DNA of 43,409 bases from an uncultured Bacilli bacterium. GTDB lineage: Bacteria > Bacillota_I > Bacilli_A > RF39 > UBA660. Position numbers and translations under genes: made by a program. The notes below the pieces were generated by a model. The model ran no database searches. It worked only from the letters and a program-made list of their open reading frames with translations, and was not told the DNA's origin. Below, piece by piece: positions 1 to 8,430 of this stretch (positions within the stretch are counted from its first letter, which is position 1; each line of letters begins with the position of its first letter). The stretch is from NCBI GenBank assembly GCA_947587115.1, contig CANPXY010000002.1, forward strand, positions 1 through 43,409, written 5' to 3'.

Positions 1-320
1 TGATCCCCACCTCCTTTCACTAGATAACCTTTTTTTAATCTTGCATTTTCAATTTCTAATCTCATTATTTTTCTTTTTAATTCTTCTTCATAATTTTTGA
101 GTTTTCTTGATCCTTGTCCTTTTGTTCCTCCTTTCTTTTTCCCAGTTTGAGATTTTAATCCTTCTATTCCATTTTTTTCATATTTACTTCTCCAAACTCT
201 AAATGTATTAGTAGAAATACAATATTTTCTACAAATTTCATTTCTTCCTATACTATTTGAATAATATTCTAAAATTATTCTTTCTTTTTCTTTAGGTGTT
301 CTCATGTTATTCTTTCTCAT
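1..320 (-). CDS. IS3-family transposase OrfA, N-terminal part (runs off left edge)
   Basis: Reading the minus strand from the ATG at 320-318 gives an open frame of 106 codons with no stop before the window edge. It is preceded by a GGAGGA ribosome binding site at about 325-330. The N-terminal half looks like a helix-turn-helix (RNEICRKY...STNTFRVWR), followed by a Lys/Gly-rich linker and a leucine-zipper-like helix with the IS3 OrfA signature ENARLKKGY. OrfA proteins bind the terminal repeats and join OrfB, the DDE integrase, by programmed -1 frameshifting. An A7 run at the LKK codons (forward strand near 30-36) could be the slippery site, but the downstream frame is outside the window. The family call rests on recognition of the motif. 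Confidence 0.75.
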   Translation of the reverse strand, partial: MRKNNMRTPKEKERIILEYYSNSIGRNEICRKYCISTNTFRVWRSKYEKNGIEGLKSQTGKKKGGTKGQGSRKLKNYEEELKRKIMRLEIENARLKKGYLVKGGGD

Positions 321-349
321 ATTTTCCTCCTATTTTTATTTTATCATCA

Positions 350-387
350 AAAAGTAGACTAGAGTGTTTTTCTCTTTGTCTACTTTT
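350..387. repeat. Perfect 10-bp inverted repeat upstream of OrfA
   Basis: AAAAGTAGAC at 350-359 pairs exactly with GTCTACTTTT at 378-387 across an 18-base spacer. It lies inside the presumed IS leader, between the terminus and orfA. It could be a transposase binding site or a hairpin that blocks read-through into orfA. A shorter palindrome, TTGTC/GACAA, sits at 429-443 at the presumed IS end. Confidence 0.5.
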
Positions 388-471
388 ATCATATCACTTC
401 AATTATGGGAATTTTTTTTGTTATAAAATTGTCAAGTGGACAATATGCTTTTGCAAACTAAAAGAAAAGTT

Positions 472-501
472 TTGACAAGTGGGGAGACCTCATTTTATAA
501 T
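472..501 (+). promoter_or_regulatory. Strong sigma-A promoter for the clostripain operon
   Basis: A perfect -35 TTGACA (472-477) and a perfect -10 TATAAT (496-501) are separated by 18 bases. An AGGAGG ribosome binding site at 515-520 precedes the ATG at 526. The promoter lies just outside the presumed IS terminus. Confidence 0.85.
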
Positions 502-525
502 TTAAATATAAAATAGGAGGAAAGT

Positions 526-1653
526 ATGAAAGAAAGTAAAGTATCTAAAAAAAATATTATAAAGGGAGTAGCGATAGGTATAGGAGTATTATTGCTTGTT
601 GCATTTATAGCAGCAATTATTAAATTTGCCTTGTCTTATGATATTGTAAATGAAGATAATGATCATCCAACTGAAGATATAATTGATGAAAAAAAGGAAG
701 CCTTGATTTTTAATAGTTGGGAGGAAAACAAACAAGATTATGGTGATTACAATTTAATCGAGTTTGTAAATAATACTTCGGTTGAAAACTATCCTCGAAG
801 GGATTTTGACAAAGAATATTTTGAATTGGGACAAAATAAACAACTTCACGAAGGAGTTTATCAATATAGTTTCTCAATTAATAATGGTAAAGTAACTGTA
901 AAAAACCAAAAAACTTCCAAGTCATATACAATTAAAAAAATCAACAATGCAAGTGGTTTAGAGTATCTTAGAGGTGGTAAATATTTATTTTTAAACATAT
1001 TAACAGAAGATGGAAAGTTATACATTTTTAAAGATCGTTTAGAAGATATAGATGAACTCAATGTTTTTGATTCTAAATTGCATCAAGTAGAAACTGATTA
1101 TGTCATTACAGAAGTAGGTAGTGGTGATAGTTTGCATCCTTATTCTGATAACTCTTACGCCATGATTGCTAAGACTTCTACTGGTGAAGAATTATACATT
1201 GATATGCTTTCAGATGATTATACTGCTAAAATATTAGGTGAAAAATTCTACTATACATATAGAACACATTTTGATCCTTCACACTATATACTTATTAATT
1301 ATGACAGAAGTGTTTCAATCGATAAGCAAGATCAAATTGTTGTGGATGAAAATAATAATATTATATATGCTAAATATATATTAAATGAAACAGGTTCTTA
1401 CGAATACAAAGATGCAATATATCTGATCGATCATCAAGGATACATATATGAATTAACTGATAAAAATAATACGGTAGCTATAAAAATGACAGATGCTAAA
1501 CTCCAATATTACGCTTTTAAAGATAATGAACGAGATCATTACTATAAAGATTATTTGCTTATATTTGATGATGGGACTTATGCTGAATTAAAAAAACAGA
1601 GTTTGGAATTTGGCTTTGAAGAAGAAGAATTTGACTATGTGACGATGCCTTAA
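526..1653 (+). CDS. Membrane-anchored extracytoplasmic protein of unknown function
   Basis: A 375-residue protein with a Lys-rich N-terminus, one transmembrane helix (about residues 13-35), an acidic Asp/Glu/Asn-rich linker (about 38-60) and a soluble domain predicted outside the cell. The C-terminal part repeats beta-strand-like patterns with Asp/Asn turns (for example DNNIIYAKY, DHQGYIYEL), which may indicate a beta-propeller or similar beta-rich fold. I recognise no catalytic motif or named family. It is first in a three-gene operon with a C11 protease and another anchored protein, 14 bases upstream of the protease gene, so it may be a protease partner or substrate. That is inference. Confidence 0.8.
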   Translation: MKESKVSKKNIIKGVAIGIGVLLLVAFIAAIIKFALSYDIVNEDNDHPTEDIIDEKKEALIFNSWEENKQDYGDYNLIEFVNNTSVENYPRRDFDKEYFELGQNKQLHEGVYQYSFSINNGKVTVKNQKTSKSYTIKKINNASGLEYLRGGKYLFLNILTEDGKLYIFKDRLEDIDELNVFDSKLHQVETDYVITEVGSGDSLHPYSDNSYAMIAKTSTGEELYIDMLSDDYTAKILGEKFYYTYRTHFDPSHYILINYDRSVSIDKQDQIVVDENNNIIYAKYILNETGSYEYKDAIYLIDHQGYIYELTDKNNTVAIKMTDAKLQYYAFKDNERDHYYKDYLLIFDDGTYAELKKQSLEFGFEEEEFDYVTMP

Positions 1654-1667
1654 AGTGGAGAAACGTT

Positions 1668-3605
1668 ATGAATAAAGAAAAAGAGGTAAGGTCAAAAAAG
1701 CGATTTTTTCCATGGCTGTTATTGGGATTAGGTGTTATATTAGTTGCTTCTGGTTTTGTTATTGCTCTACAGTTTGTGCCTAGTCGTGAAGTTAGCCGCA
1801 CGGTAATGATCTATATGGTCGGTGCTGATTTAGAGTCAAAAGGCAGTATGGCTACTTATGAATTAGATGGAATTGATCCAACGTTGGTCGATTCTGAAAA
1901 TGTAAATGTTTTGTTGATGGCTGGAGGCTCAAAACAGTGGTATAACGATTATATTGATGTTACTAAGACTTCTATATATCAGCTTACTAACAATGGTTTT
2001 GAAGCTGTACAAGAACAAGAACGCAAAAACATGGGGCAAGCGCAAACGTTAATAGATTTTTTGAATTATGCTTATGATAATTCCAAAACGGATCGTTATG
2101 ATTTGATTTTATGGAATCATGGTGGAGCCATCATGGGAAGCGAATTTGATGAACTATATAATAGTGATGGCTTATCGATCAATGAAATGAACGATGCTTT
2201 AGATAGTAGTTCGTTTAATCAAAATAACAAAATAGAGACTGTTTTTTTTGGTACCTGTCTCAATGGTTCCTTTGAAATGATCAATATGTTTAAAGATTAT
2301 GCTAACTATTTAGTTGCGTCAGAAGAAACAACTTTATCAATTAAAAATACAAGTGATTTGTCATTTATCAATGAAATTAAAGCAACTGATTCGGCTGTTG
2401 ATATAGGTGAAAAGTTTATTCAAACATATAAAAATAAACTTGACATTTTAAAAATGAATTATGAAATTTATAATCAAGAATATACTGTTTATTCTACGTA
2501 TTCTTTAGTTGATCTATCTAAAATTGAATCGTTAAATAGTGCATTAAGTGAATTTTTTAATGATGTTGACGTTAATGATGACTATGCGACAATTGCCAAA
2601 GTACGTAGCAATTTATATCAATATGGATCAGAGGCACCATTTTATGATATGATTGATCTTTATAATTTCGTGGATCAGTTGAAATCCTTGTCTAATGTGA
2701 AAGCAGAAAAAGTACTGAAATGTATTGAAGATGCAGTCGTTTACAATTTTGCTACTAACTCAAAATCTCGTGGAATTAGCATTTATTTTCCATACAACGG
2801 TGCTACCCAGGAAAAAGCTGCAATGTTATCTTTATACAATACACTGGATGTTCCAAAAAATTATGCATCACTTGTTTCTAATTTTAATCAGTTACAAACT
2901 TCAAAATCAAGTAAACGTCTTTCTTTTTTAGAAAATGATAGTACAATCACAGATTCTGATTTTACTCTAGCATTGACTGATGAGCAAGCAGGTGATTTTG
3001 CTAAAGCTAGTTACATCGTATTTAGAGATAATAAAGATGGTTATTTTTTGCCAGTATATAGAGGTAATAATGTTATATTAGATGGTAATATTTTAAAAGC
3101 AAATATTCAAGATCGCCAATTAAGAGTTGTATCTAATGTGGATGGCAATGAATATATTCTTTCTTTAATAGAGACTGATGAGACGGATAGTTATATTGAA
3201 TACAATACGATGGTAACTCTAGAAGATTATTCTTCGGAAAATATTGGGGATTGGACTTTAGATACGGCCCAAATGTCGTTAATATTAGATAAAAAGACGA
3301 ATAAGGTTGAAATTGGCAATGTCTCTGTTAAACCAAATGATACTTTGCCATCAGAAATTGCTGTCGATTTAAAAGATTATACCAATGTAGTTTTTGCTAG
3401 CAGTAAATATCATATTTTAGATGATCATGGTAATTATACAGAAGATTGGGAATCCAATGGTGTGATAGAAGGTATGGAAGAGAAAGTAGATCAGTTTACT
3501 TTCAAATTACAAAATTTTGATGATGGTTATGATTATTATTGTATCTTCCGTATCTTTGATGTTAATAATAATGCCTATTATTCTAAACTTGTAAAAATGA
3601 ATTAG
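1668..3605 (+). CDS. Clostripain-family (C11) cysteine protease, membrane-anchored
   Basis: A 645-residue protein with a transmembrane anchor at about 13-36. The peptidase domain opens with a hydrophobic strand (TVMIYMVGADLES, 45-57). The expected C11 dyad is visible: His151 in LILWNHGGA and Cys197 in VFFGTCLNG. The family typically cleaves after Arg or Lys, although this protein's specificity cannot be read here. After the catalytic region (to about 390) a roughly 250-residue beta-rich C-terminal domain follows (about 400-645), of a kind that could recognise substrate or bind the surface. The anchor implies an active site outside the membrane. A GGAG-like ribosome binding site precedes the ATG. 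It lies in an operon with the genes at 526 and 3624. C11 enzymes are common in gut Clostridia, Bacilli and Bacteroidetes. Confidence 0.85.
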   Translation: MNKEKEVRSKKRFFPWLLLGLGVILVASGFVIALQFVPSREVSRTVMIYMVGADLESKGSMATYELDGIDPTLVDSENVNVLLMAGGSKQWYNDYIDVTKTSIYQLTNNGFEAVQEQERKNMGQAQTLIDFLNYAYDNSKTDRYDLILWNHGGAIMGSEFDELYNSDGLSINEMNDALDSSSFNQNNKIETVFFGTCLNGSFEMINMFKDYANYLVASEETTLSIKNTSDLSFINEIKATDSAVDIGEKFIQTYKNKLDILKMNYEIYNQEYTVYSTYSLVDLSKIESLNSALSEFFNDVDVNDDYATIAKVRSNLYQYGSEAPFYDMIDLYNFVDQLKSLSNVKAEKVLKCIEDAVVYNFATNSKSRGISIYFPYNGATQEKAAMLSLYNTLDVPKNYASLVSNFNQLQTSKSSKRLSFLENDSTITDSDFTLALTDEQAGDFAKASYIVFRDNKDGYFLPVYRGNNVILDGNILKANIQDRQLRVVSNVDGNEYILSLIETDETDSYIEYNTMVTLEDYSSENIGDWTLDTAQMSLILDKKTNKVEIGNVSVKPNDTLPSEIAVDLKDYTNVVFASSKYHILDDHGNYTEDWESNGVIEGMEEKVDQFTFKLQNFDDGYDYYCIFRIFDVNNNAYYSKLVKMN

Positions 3606-3623
3606 AAATGAGGTAAGAATGAG

Positions 3624-4340
3624 ATGAATAAAGATCGTCGTTCGATTGTAATAATTGCTATTTGTGTATTTATTGTCTTGTTTATTGGAGCAAGTATTTT
3701 TGGTATTTTCTATATCAATCAACATAAAAATGCAGATAACGATGTAAACCAAGAACATATTAATGATTATGAAGAAGAGAATGATAACGGCTATAGTAAC
3801 AATGATGATTATATTATTGATGATGAGATAGGCGAAGAGTATGAACCGGAAGAAAATAGTGATGTAATCAGCTATGGAGGATTTGAGTTTACTAAGGAAG
3901 AGGGGTACTACTATCAAATATCTAATGATAATCTGTTGATGCAGAATGATGCTCTTTTTGTGACACTTATAGTAGATAAAGGAAATTATGATGGTTTGGT
4001 AACTGAAGAAATCAAGACGAATCTACGCAATAATTTTGAAGCTATAGGTTATAATGTAGGAGCAATGCAAACAGGGACTTATGCTGGTACTAGAAAGGCA
4101 TTTACGATTGAACTTACTGCGCCGAATGGAGAACTTGGCTTTTACTATCTCACTCCATTAAATCAAGATTTCTTTGCTGAAGGATTTGTTGTTTTTGGGG
4201 TAAAAGAGACTTTTGATTATGTTTATGTCAATCAAGGGATGATGCTTATTGGAGAGCCACGTTATGTAGGTGATAATCAAGAATTTACTCCTACAAGCGA
4301 TTTCAAACTAGGAAAATTTGAAGACATCTTAAAAAATTAA
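3624..4340 (+). CDS. Membrane-anchored protein with acidic linker, unknown function
   Basis: A 238-residue protein with one transmembrane helix (about residues 8-30), a low-complexity acidic linker rich in Asn, Asp and Glu (about 36-78), then a compact alpha/beta domain of about 150 residues. The domain begins GGFEFTKEEGYYY and loosely recalls PsbP/DcrB-like lipoprotein folds, but this is only an impression. It lies 18 bases after the protease gene and is the last intact gene of that operon. All three products share the same design: a single N-terminal helix, a linker and an extracytoplasmic domain. This suggests a surface complex. No enzyme motif is visible. Confidence 0.8.
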   Translation: MNKDRRSIVIIAICVFIVLFIGASIFGIFYINQHKNADNDVNQEHINDYEEENDNGYSNNDDYIIDDEIGEEYEPEENSDVISYGGFEFTKEEGYYYQISNDNLLMQNDALFVTLIVDKGNYDGLVTEEIKTNLRNNFEAIGYNVGAMQTGTYAGTRKAFTIELTAPNGELGFYYLTPLNQDFFAEGFVVFGVKETFDYVYVNQGMMLIGEPRYVGDNQEFTPTSDFKLGKFEDILKN

Positions 4341-4343
4341 AAA

Positions 4344-4512
4344 ATGAATAAAAGGAAAAACAAAAAGTGTCTGTAGACGAAACTGATCTTACATTTAATC
4401 AGCCTTATTTGTTCCAGTACGCGATAAAGCTTCTGGTGAAGTTTGGTTTCAGGGGCAGTATACGAGCCAACAACATGGACGTCTTTTGAAGGAAATTAAA
4501 CTAGATAACTAA
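4344..4512 (+). pseudogene. Decayed remnant of a small gene
   Basis: An ATG at 4344 opens a basic N-terminus (MNKRKNKKCL) and stops at once at a TAG. Downstream, a protein-like reading (DETDLTFNQPYL, from about 4378) shifts frame near 4411 into VPVRDKASGEVWFQGQYTSQ and on to a natural TAA at 4510-4512. The Gly/Gln/Asp-rich, codon-like composition and the stop just before a terminator suggest a former last gene of the operon that has lost its middle and its frame. I do not recognise the family. Chance cannot be excluded. Confidence 0.5.
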
Positions 4513-4518
4513 AAATAA

Positions 4519-4550
4519 AGATTCCCAATAGTGGGAATTTTTTGTTTTTT
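4519..4550 (+). terminator. Rho-independent terminator of the clostripain operon
   Basis: Stem ATTCCCA (4521-4527) and TGGGAAT (4532-4538) with a 4-base loop, followed by a T-rich run to 4550. Between here and 4630 I see no gene, only an isolated AAGGTG site followed by a 12-codon ORF from ATG 4625, which is probably meaningless. Confidence 0.85.
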
Positions 4551-4629
4551 GTGGAATTAAAGAGTTTATTATTTATAATTAAATTGAGAGATAAAATAAA
4601 AGAGTAATATCAAGGTGAGTATTCATGAT

Positions 4630-4911
4630 TTATGGCAAGTCATTGAGGTTATTTAACTTTTGATGCATTTTTTCTACACAGGCTTTGATCGTCTGCATTT
4701 TCTCTTCTTCTGTCTGCTTTTGTTTTTCTTTGCGATCATCTAATACTTGCATCCAAGCAGTGTTAGTCTGTAGGATTTGTCCTACTAACATGAGCCATTC
4801 GCCAATGGCATTTTGTTCATCGATCGATAGATCTTTGCCTAATAGAAAGCCAATGACAATGGCACTTCCAGTGAAGGTAGTCGTAGAGATGTTGGGCAGA
4901 AAGTCTTTCAT
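4630..4911 (-). CDS. Small hypothetical protein, hydrophobic half plus charged helix
   Basis: A 93-residue protein read from ATG 4911-4909 with an AGGAGG site just upstream on the minus strand (forward about 4919-4924). The first half is hydrophobic and probably membrane-associated (TGSAIVIGFLLG, about 14-25, and EWLMLVGQIL, about 38-47), with an invariant-looking EQNAIGEW stretch between. The second half is a charged, probably coiled-coil helix rich in Lys, Glu and Gln. I have an impression of similar short proteins in Firmicutes but know no function. It faces the opposite way to its neighbours and stands alone. Confidence 0.7.
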   Translation of the reverse strand: MKDFLPNISTTTFTGSAIVIGFLLGKDLSIDEQNAIGEWLMLVGQILQTNTAWMQVLDDRKEKQKQTEEEKMQTIKACVEKMHQKLNNLNDLP

Positions 4912-4951
4912 AAGATTGCCTCCTATTTATTTTATGATATTTTCTTTGTGT

Positions 4952-4980
4952 TTGATAAATCTTGGGAAATGAATTATAAT
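4952..4980 (+). promoter_or_regulatory. Sigma-A promoter for the U32 gene
   Basis: -35 TTGATA (4952-4957), 17-base spacer, -10 TATAAT (4975-4980). The transcript would start near 4987. That places the ATG at 4985 upstream of, or at, the RNA 5' end and so supports the GTG at 5003 as the real start. Confidence 0.75.
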
Positions 4981-5002
4981 AACCATGCAAAGGGGTGTTA
5001 AA

Positions 5003-7294
5003 GTGAAGAAGAAAGAGTTGTTAGTTCCTGTTGGAAGTAGGGAAGCTTTGTTTCAAGCAATTCACAATGGTGCAGATGCTGTCTATTTGGGTGGTAAGAA
5101 TTTTGGGGCTAGAAAGTTTGCCCAGAATTTTACTGATGACGAGATGATGGAAGCCATTGAACTCTGTCATTTATATGGTGTCAAGATCTATGTGACAGTC
5201 AATACCTTGATCTATGATGAAGAAGTTGAAGATTTCTTATCTTATGTTAAATTTTTATATGATCATCATGTTGATGCAGTGCTCGTTCAAGATTTTGGAA
5301 TGCTCTGTTTAATTCGAGAAATTTATCCAGATCTAGAAGTACATGCTTCGACTCAGATGCACAATCAAAGTCAAGAAGAGCTCGATCTTTTAGAGCGTCT
5401 TGGCGTCAAGCGGGTCGTCTTAGCTCGTGAGTTATCGCTTTCAAAAATTCAAGAATTCAAGACCCATATGGAACTTGAAGTATTTATTCATGGGGCTCTT
5501 TGTATTTGTTATTCGGGATGTTGTCTCATGAGTAGTATGGTCGGTGGTAGAAGCGGCAATCGTGGGGAGTGTGCCGGAAGTTGTAGATTGCCTTATCAAT
5601 TATTAGAAAATGGGGAAGTGGTTCCTACTTCTGGACCTTATTTATTAAGTACTAAAGATTTAGCTACATGGGACTATTTTGAAGATTTGATGCACAGTCA
5701 AATTGACAGTTTTAAAATTGAAGGAAGGATGAAAAGTCCAGAATATGTGGGATTTATTACGAGATTTTATCGTGATTTGATCGATCAATATGAACAAACT
5801 GGCCACATTGTAATCAAGCCGGAAAAGATAAAGGAACTCAAGATTCTGTTCTCTAGAGGGTTTACCAAGGGACATTTATTTGATGAAAACCAGGTAGGTC
5901 TTATGAATATTCAAAGCCCTAATCATATAGGGGTCAAAATTGGCAATGTTTTAGAAGTGACTCCCAAAAAAATCAAGATGCAGTTGACCGAAGATTTGAC
6001 GCAGGAAGATGGTATTCGTTTTTTAGAAAGTGGCAAAGGGATGATTGTCAATTTTCTATATGACCTACAGGGACGATTGATTCATGAAGCTCAGCAGGGC
6101 TCTATTGTCTATGTCGATAATAAGGTGCATCTTAAAACCAAGGATCAAGTTCATAAGACACTCTCTTTTAAATTGATGGGAGAGCTTCGGGATTTGCCAC
6201 GTAAAAAAATACCTATTTCTATGGCTTTTACTTTAAAAAAGGGAGCTCCTGCCACCCTGACTGTGATCGATCCTGATCAACATCGAGTTTTTCTTAAGGG
6301 AGAAGTTGTTATGGATGCGAAAGATGTTCCATTGACGAGGGCGATCGTCGAAGAGAAACTTCGCAAATTGGGAGCAACGCCCTTTATGTTAGAGGAACTT
6401 ACGATTGATTTGGATGACAATGTCTTCTTTCCAATGTCATCTTTAAACCAGATGCGTCGTCTTGCTTTCATTCATTTAGAGAATATTCGTAGGAATGCGG
6501 GGAAGGCCGGCTCTGTTTTGAAATTTCAGCCAGATTTAAAAATGTTGTCCACCAAAACAGTGGAAAATTATGAAGTGACAGCGAGCGTTTGTAATGAAGA
6601 ACAGCTTCGTGCTTGTCTTGCACTTCCTTTGGCACGTATCTATGTACGGGATCTAAAGTTGTATCAATCATATATGAAAGATTCACGGATCATCTATCAA
6701 GGTCATCGGGTTGGAAGTACGCCTTCTTCCTCTGCGCTTTTAGTTCGGCGTTTTGGGGATCTTCTTTCTACAGATCAAAAAGTTGGTGATTATACGCTCA
6801 ATGTAGCGAATGCTTATACGGTTTATTACTTGCAAAAATTTGGATTATCACGAGTGACGCTTTCAAGTGAAATGAATGAACGGCGAGTGGAGCAGTTGAT
6901 TCATAACTATGAACACCTTTTTGGTCTTCTGCCACCGGTCGAGCAATTGATCTATGGAAGAGTAGAATTGATGGTCATGAAGCATTGTCTTTTAAATCAT
7001 CTTGTGCAAGAAGGAAAACGTCCTTGTGCGCTCTGTCGCAATGGAAAGACGTATCAGTTAAAAGACCGCTATGGAGCAATATACCCTGTAGAGAGCGCGA
7101 AGGAGACGACGACTATTTGGTCTTCTGTTTTGGATTTCACGGATGAACTTTCTACGAGTTCTTCCATAGGTGTACGGTGCTTTCGTCTTTCCTTCTTTGA
7201 TGAACAACCAAAAGATATTGAGCGACTTTATCAGAAAGTGACGCAACAATTAAAAAAAGTATCTTATCAAACGTTAGAAAATGTGGTAGAATAA
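5003..7294 (+). CDS. Peptidase U32 family protein, probable tRNA/rRNA hydroxylase (TrhP/RlhA-like)
   Basis: I choose the GTG at 5003 (763 residues) over the ATG at 4985, because AGGGGTG (4991-4997) is well placed for it and the promoter would start RNA near 4987. The N-terminal third is a classic U32 domain: ELLVPVGS, the strand DAVYLGGKNFGAR, then the cysteine cluster C167, C169, C173, C174, C190 and C194 in HGALC...YSG and NRGECAGSCR. In TrhP and RlhA such cysteines hold an Fe-S cluster, and the proteins hydroxylate tRNA wobble uridine or 23S rRNA using prephenate-derived chemistry. The long C-terminal extension matches RlhA-like proteins with a DUF3656-type region and ends with a CALC motif. 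Despite the family name, proteolysis is unlikely. A second RNA-modification gene, trmL, lies shortly downstream. Confidence 0.88.
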   Translation: MKKKELLVPVGSREALFQAIHNGADAVYLGGKNFGARKFAQNFTDDEMMEAIELCHLYGVKIYVTVNTLIYDEEVEDFLSYVKFLYDHHVDAVLVQDFGMLCLIREIYPDLEVHASTQMHNQSQEELDLLERLGVKRVVLARELSLSKIQEFKTHMELEVFIHGALCICYSGCCLMSSMVGGRSGNRGECAGSCRLPYQLLENGEVVPTSGPYLLSTKDLATWDYFEDLMHSQIDSFKIEGRMKSPEYVGFITRFYRDLIDQYEQTGHIVIKPEKIKELKILFSRGFTKGHLFDENQVGLMNIQSPNHIGVKIGNVLEVTPKKIKMQLTEDLTQEDGIRFLESGKGMIVNFLYDLQGRLIHEAQQGSIVYVDNKVHLKTKDQVHKTLSFKLMGELRDLPRKKIPISMAFTLKKGAPATLTVIDPDQHRVFLKGEVVMDAKDVPLTRAIVEEKLRKLGATPFMLEELTIDLDDNVFFPMSSLNQMRRLAFIHLENIRRNAGKAGSVLKFQPDLKMLSTKTVENYEVTASVCNEEQLRACLALPLARIYVRDLKLYQSYMKDSRIIYQGHRVGSTPSSSALLVRRFGDLLSTDQKVGDYTLNVANAYTVYYLQKFGLSRVTLSSEMNERRVEQLIHNYEHLFGLLPPVEQLIYGRVELMVMKHCLLNHLVQEGKRPCALCRNGKTYQLKDRYGAIYPVESAKETTTIWSSVLDFTDELSTSSSIGVRCFRLSFFDEQPKDIERLYQKVTQQLKKVSYQTLENVVE

Positions 7295-7323
7295 AATATA
7301 GAAAAGAATAGGTGATCGATTGT

Positions 7324-7842
7324 ATGAAAAAGAAGAGAAAAAACTTACCAAAGCCTCTTAAGAACTACGTGATTTTAGGACTGATCTGTGGTGTTACCAT
7401 CTTGGCAGTCATCTATCTATGTCTTTGGTATCGGCAATATCGTGCTTATCAAGATACGATTCCAACACTTCGTGGTGTCATTCCCGAGATTACGGAGCGG
7501 GAACTTGGCCATTATGTCCAAGAAAGTGATCGGGCGCTTCTATATCTATGTGTACCAGCCAATGACATGTGTCGGAATTTTGAAAAAGATCTAAAGACCA
7601 TGATCTTAAAGAAAGAGTTAAAAGATGAGCTCACTTATTTGAATTTGGAAAACGAAACGCATGCGGAAGTAATTCTTAAAAACCTTCACGATGAATATCA
7701 CATGAATCAAGATCTTTTAGGATATCCTGCCTTCTTGTTGTTTGAAAACGGAGAAGTGTATAAAGTCTTACAAGGAAATGATTATACCGATTTATCTTTA
7801 AGTGAAGTAGAACAATTCTTAGATACTTATATAACGGATTGA
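7324..7842 (+). CDS. Membrane-anchored thioredoxin-fold protein with degenerate active site
   Basis: A 172-residue protein. ATG 7324 is preferred to the GTG at 7312 because AGGTGATC (7310-7317) lies 6 bases before it. A basic N-terminus leads into one transmembrane helix (about residues 16-37). The extracytoplasmic domain has a thioredoxin pattern: a strand LLYLC, then NDMC where CxxC is normally found, helix RNFEKDLK, and a YPAFLLFENGE segment with the expected cis-proline. The first Cys of CxxC is replaced by Asn, leaving a C-X6-C pair, so a classical disulfide exchange is doubtful. It follows the U32 gene by 29 bases and ends in TGA. Role unknown, perhaps a redox-sensing or binding domain. 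Confidence 0.75.
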   Translation: MKKKRKNLPKPLKNYVILGLICGVTILAVIYLCLWYRQYRAYQDTIPTLRGVIPEITERELGHYVQESDRALLYLCVPANDMCRNFEKDLKTMILKKELKDELTYLNLENETHAEVILKNLHDEYHMNQDLLGYPAFLLFENGEVYKVLQGNDYTDLSLSEVEQFLDTYITD

Positions 7843-7893
7843 CGATTACTTTGGTAATGGTCTTTCTTTTAGGAAAATTAAGGAGGAATTTAG

Positions 7894-8403
7894 ATGAATC
7901 ACATTGTTTTATTTGAACCAGAAATACCTCAGAATACGGGAAATATCATGCGTACTTGTGTTGCCACCGGCACTCGTCTTCATCTCATTGGTCCATTAGG
8001 ATTTACTTTGGATGAGCGGCATTTGATTCGAAGTGGAGTCAACTATATCGATCAGTTGGACTATGTGGTCTATGATGATTTTGAAGATTTCAAGTCCAAG
8101 AATCCAGGAACTTATTATTACTTTACACGTTATGGGAGAAAGCCGCATACCAGTTTTGATTATCGCAATTTGGAAGATGAAAATTTGTATTTTATCTTTG
8201 GCAAAGAATCGACGGGAATTCCGAAGTCAATTTTAAAAGAGGATTTAGATCATTGCATGCGAATCCCGATGACCGATAAAGTACGGGCTTTGAATTTGTC
8301 TAACAGTTGTGCGATTGTGATCTATGAAGTTTTAAGGCAACAAGAATATCGAGGACTATTGTTAGAAGAGCCACATAAGGAGAAAGATTATTTAGAAAAA
8401 TAA
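7894..8403 (+). CDS. trmL: tRNA (cytidine/uridine-34-2'-O)-methyltransferase TrmL
   Basis: A 169-residue SPOUT methyltransferase, the usual length for TrmL (YibK/CspR). The enzyme methylates the ribose of wobble nucleotide 34 in tRNA(Leu) isoacceptors using S-adenosylmethionine. Visible motifs are PQNTGNIMRTC near the N-terminus (motif 1), a central LIGPLGF strand, and the C-terminal knot motifs FGKESTGIP and ALNLSNSCAIVIYE. It starts at ATG 7894 behind AGGAGG (7881-7886). A short ATTAC/GTAAT hairpin lies in the 51-base gap before it. A terminator follows directly, so it ends this transcript. Confidence 0.95.
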   Translation: MNHIVLFEPEIPQNTGNIMRTCVATGTRLHLIGPLGFTLDERHLIRSGVNYIDQLDYVVYDDFEDFKSKNPGTYYYFTRYGRKPHTSFDYRNLEDENLYFIFGKESTGIPKSILKEDLDHCMRIPMTDKVRALNLSNSCAIVIYEVLRQQEYRGLLLEEPHKEKDYLEK

Positions 8404-8424
8404 ACATCCGTAAAGGATGTTTTT
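8402..8424 (+). terminator. Terminator after trmL
   Basis: Stem ACATCC (8404-8409) and GGATGT (8415-8420), extended by A/T pairs, followed by TTTT. It overlaps the trmL stop codon. Confidence 0.8.
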
Positions 8425-8430
8425 AGGTAC

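Larger units (their letters stand above)
1..442 (-). mobile_element. Partial IS3-family insertion sequence, OrfA-side end
   Basis: The OrfA gene at 1-320 implies an IS3-family element whose upstream terminus lies just right of 320. IS3 termini begin TG and end CA. Read on the minus strand from 442, the sequence begins TGTCCACTTGACA, a plausible terminal repeat, so I place the boundary near 442. The other end and any target duplication are outside the window, so the boundary is inferred. Confidence 0.5.

Noticed and set aside
3507..3917. 136-residue minus-strand ORF over the end of the protease gene
   Set aside because: Low-complexity Ile-rich translation, the complement of Asp/Asn-rich coding on the plus strand; no ribosome binding site.
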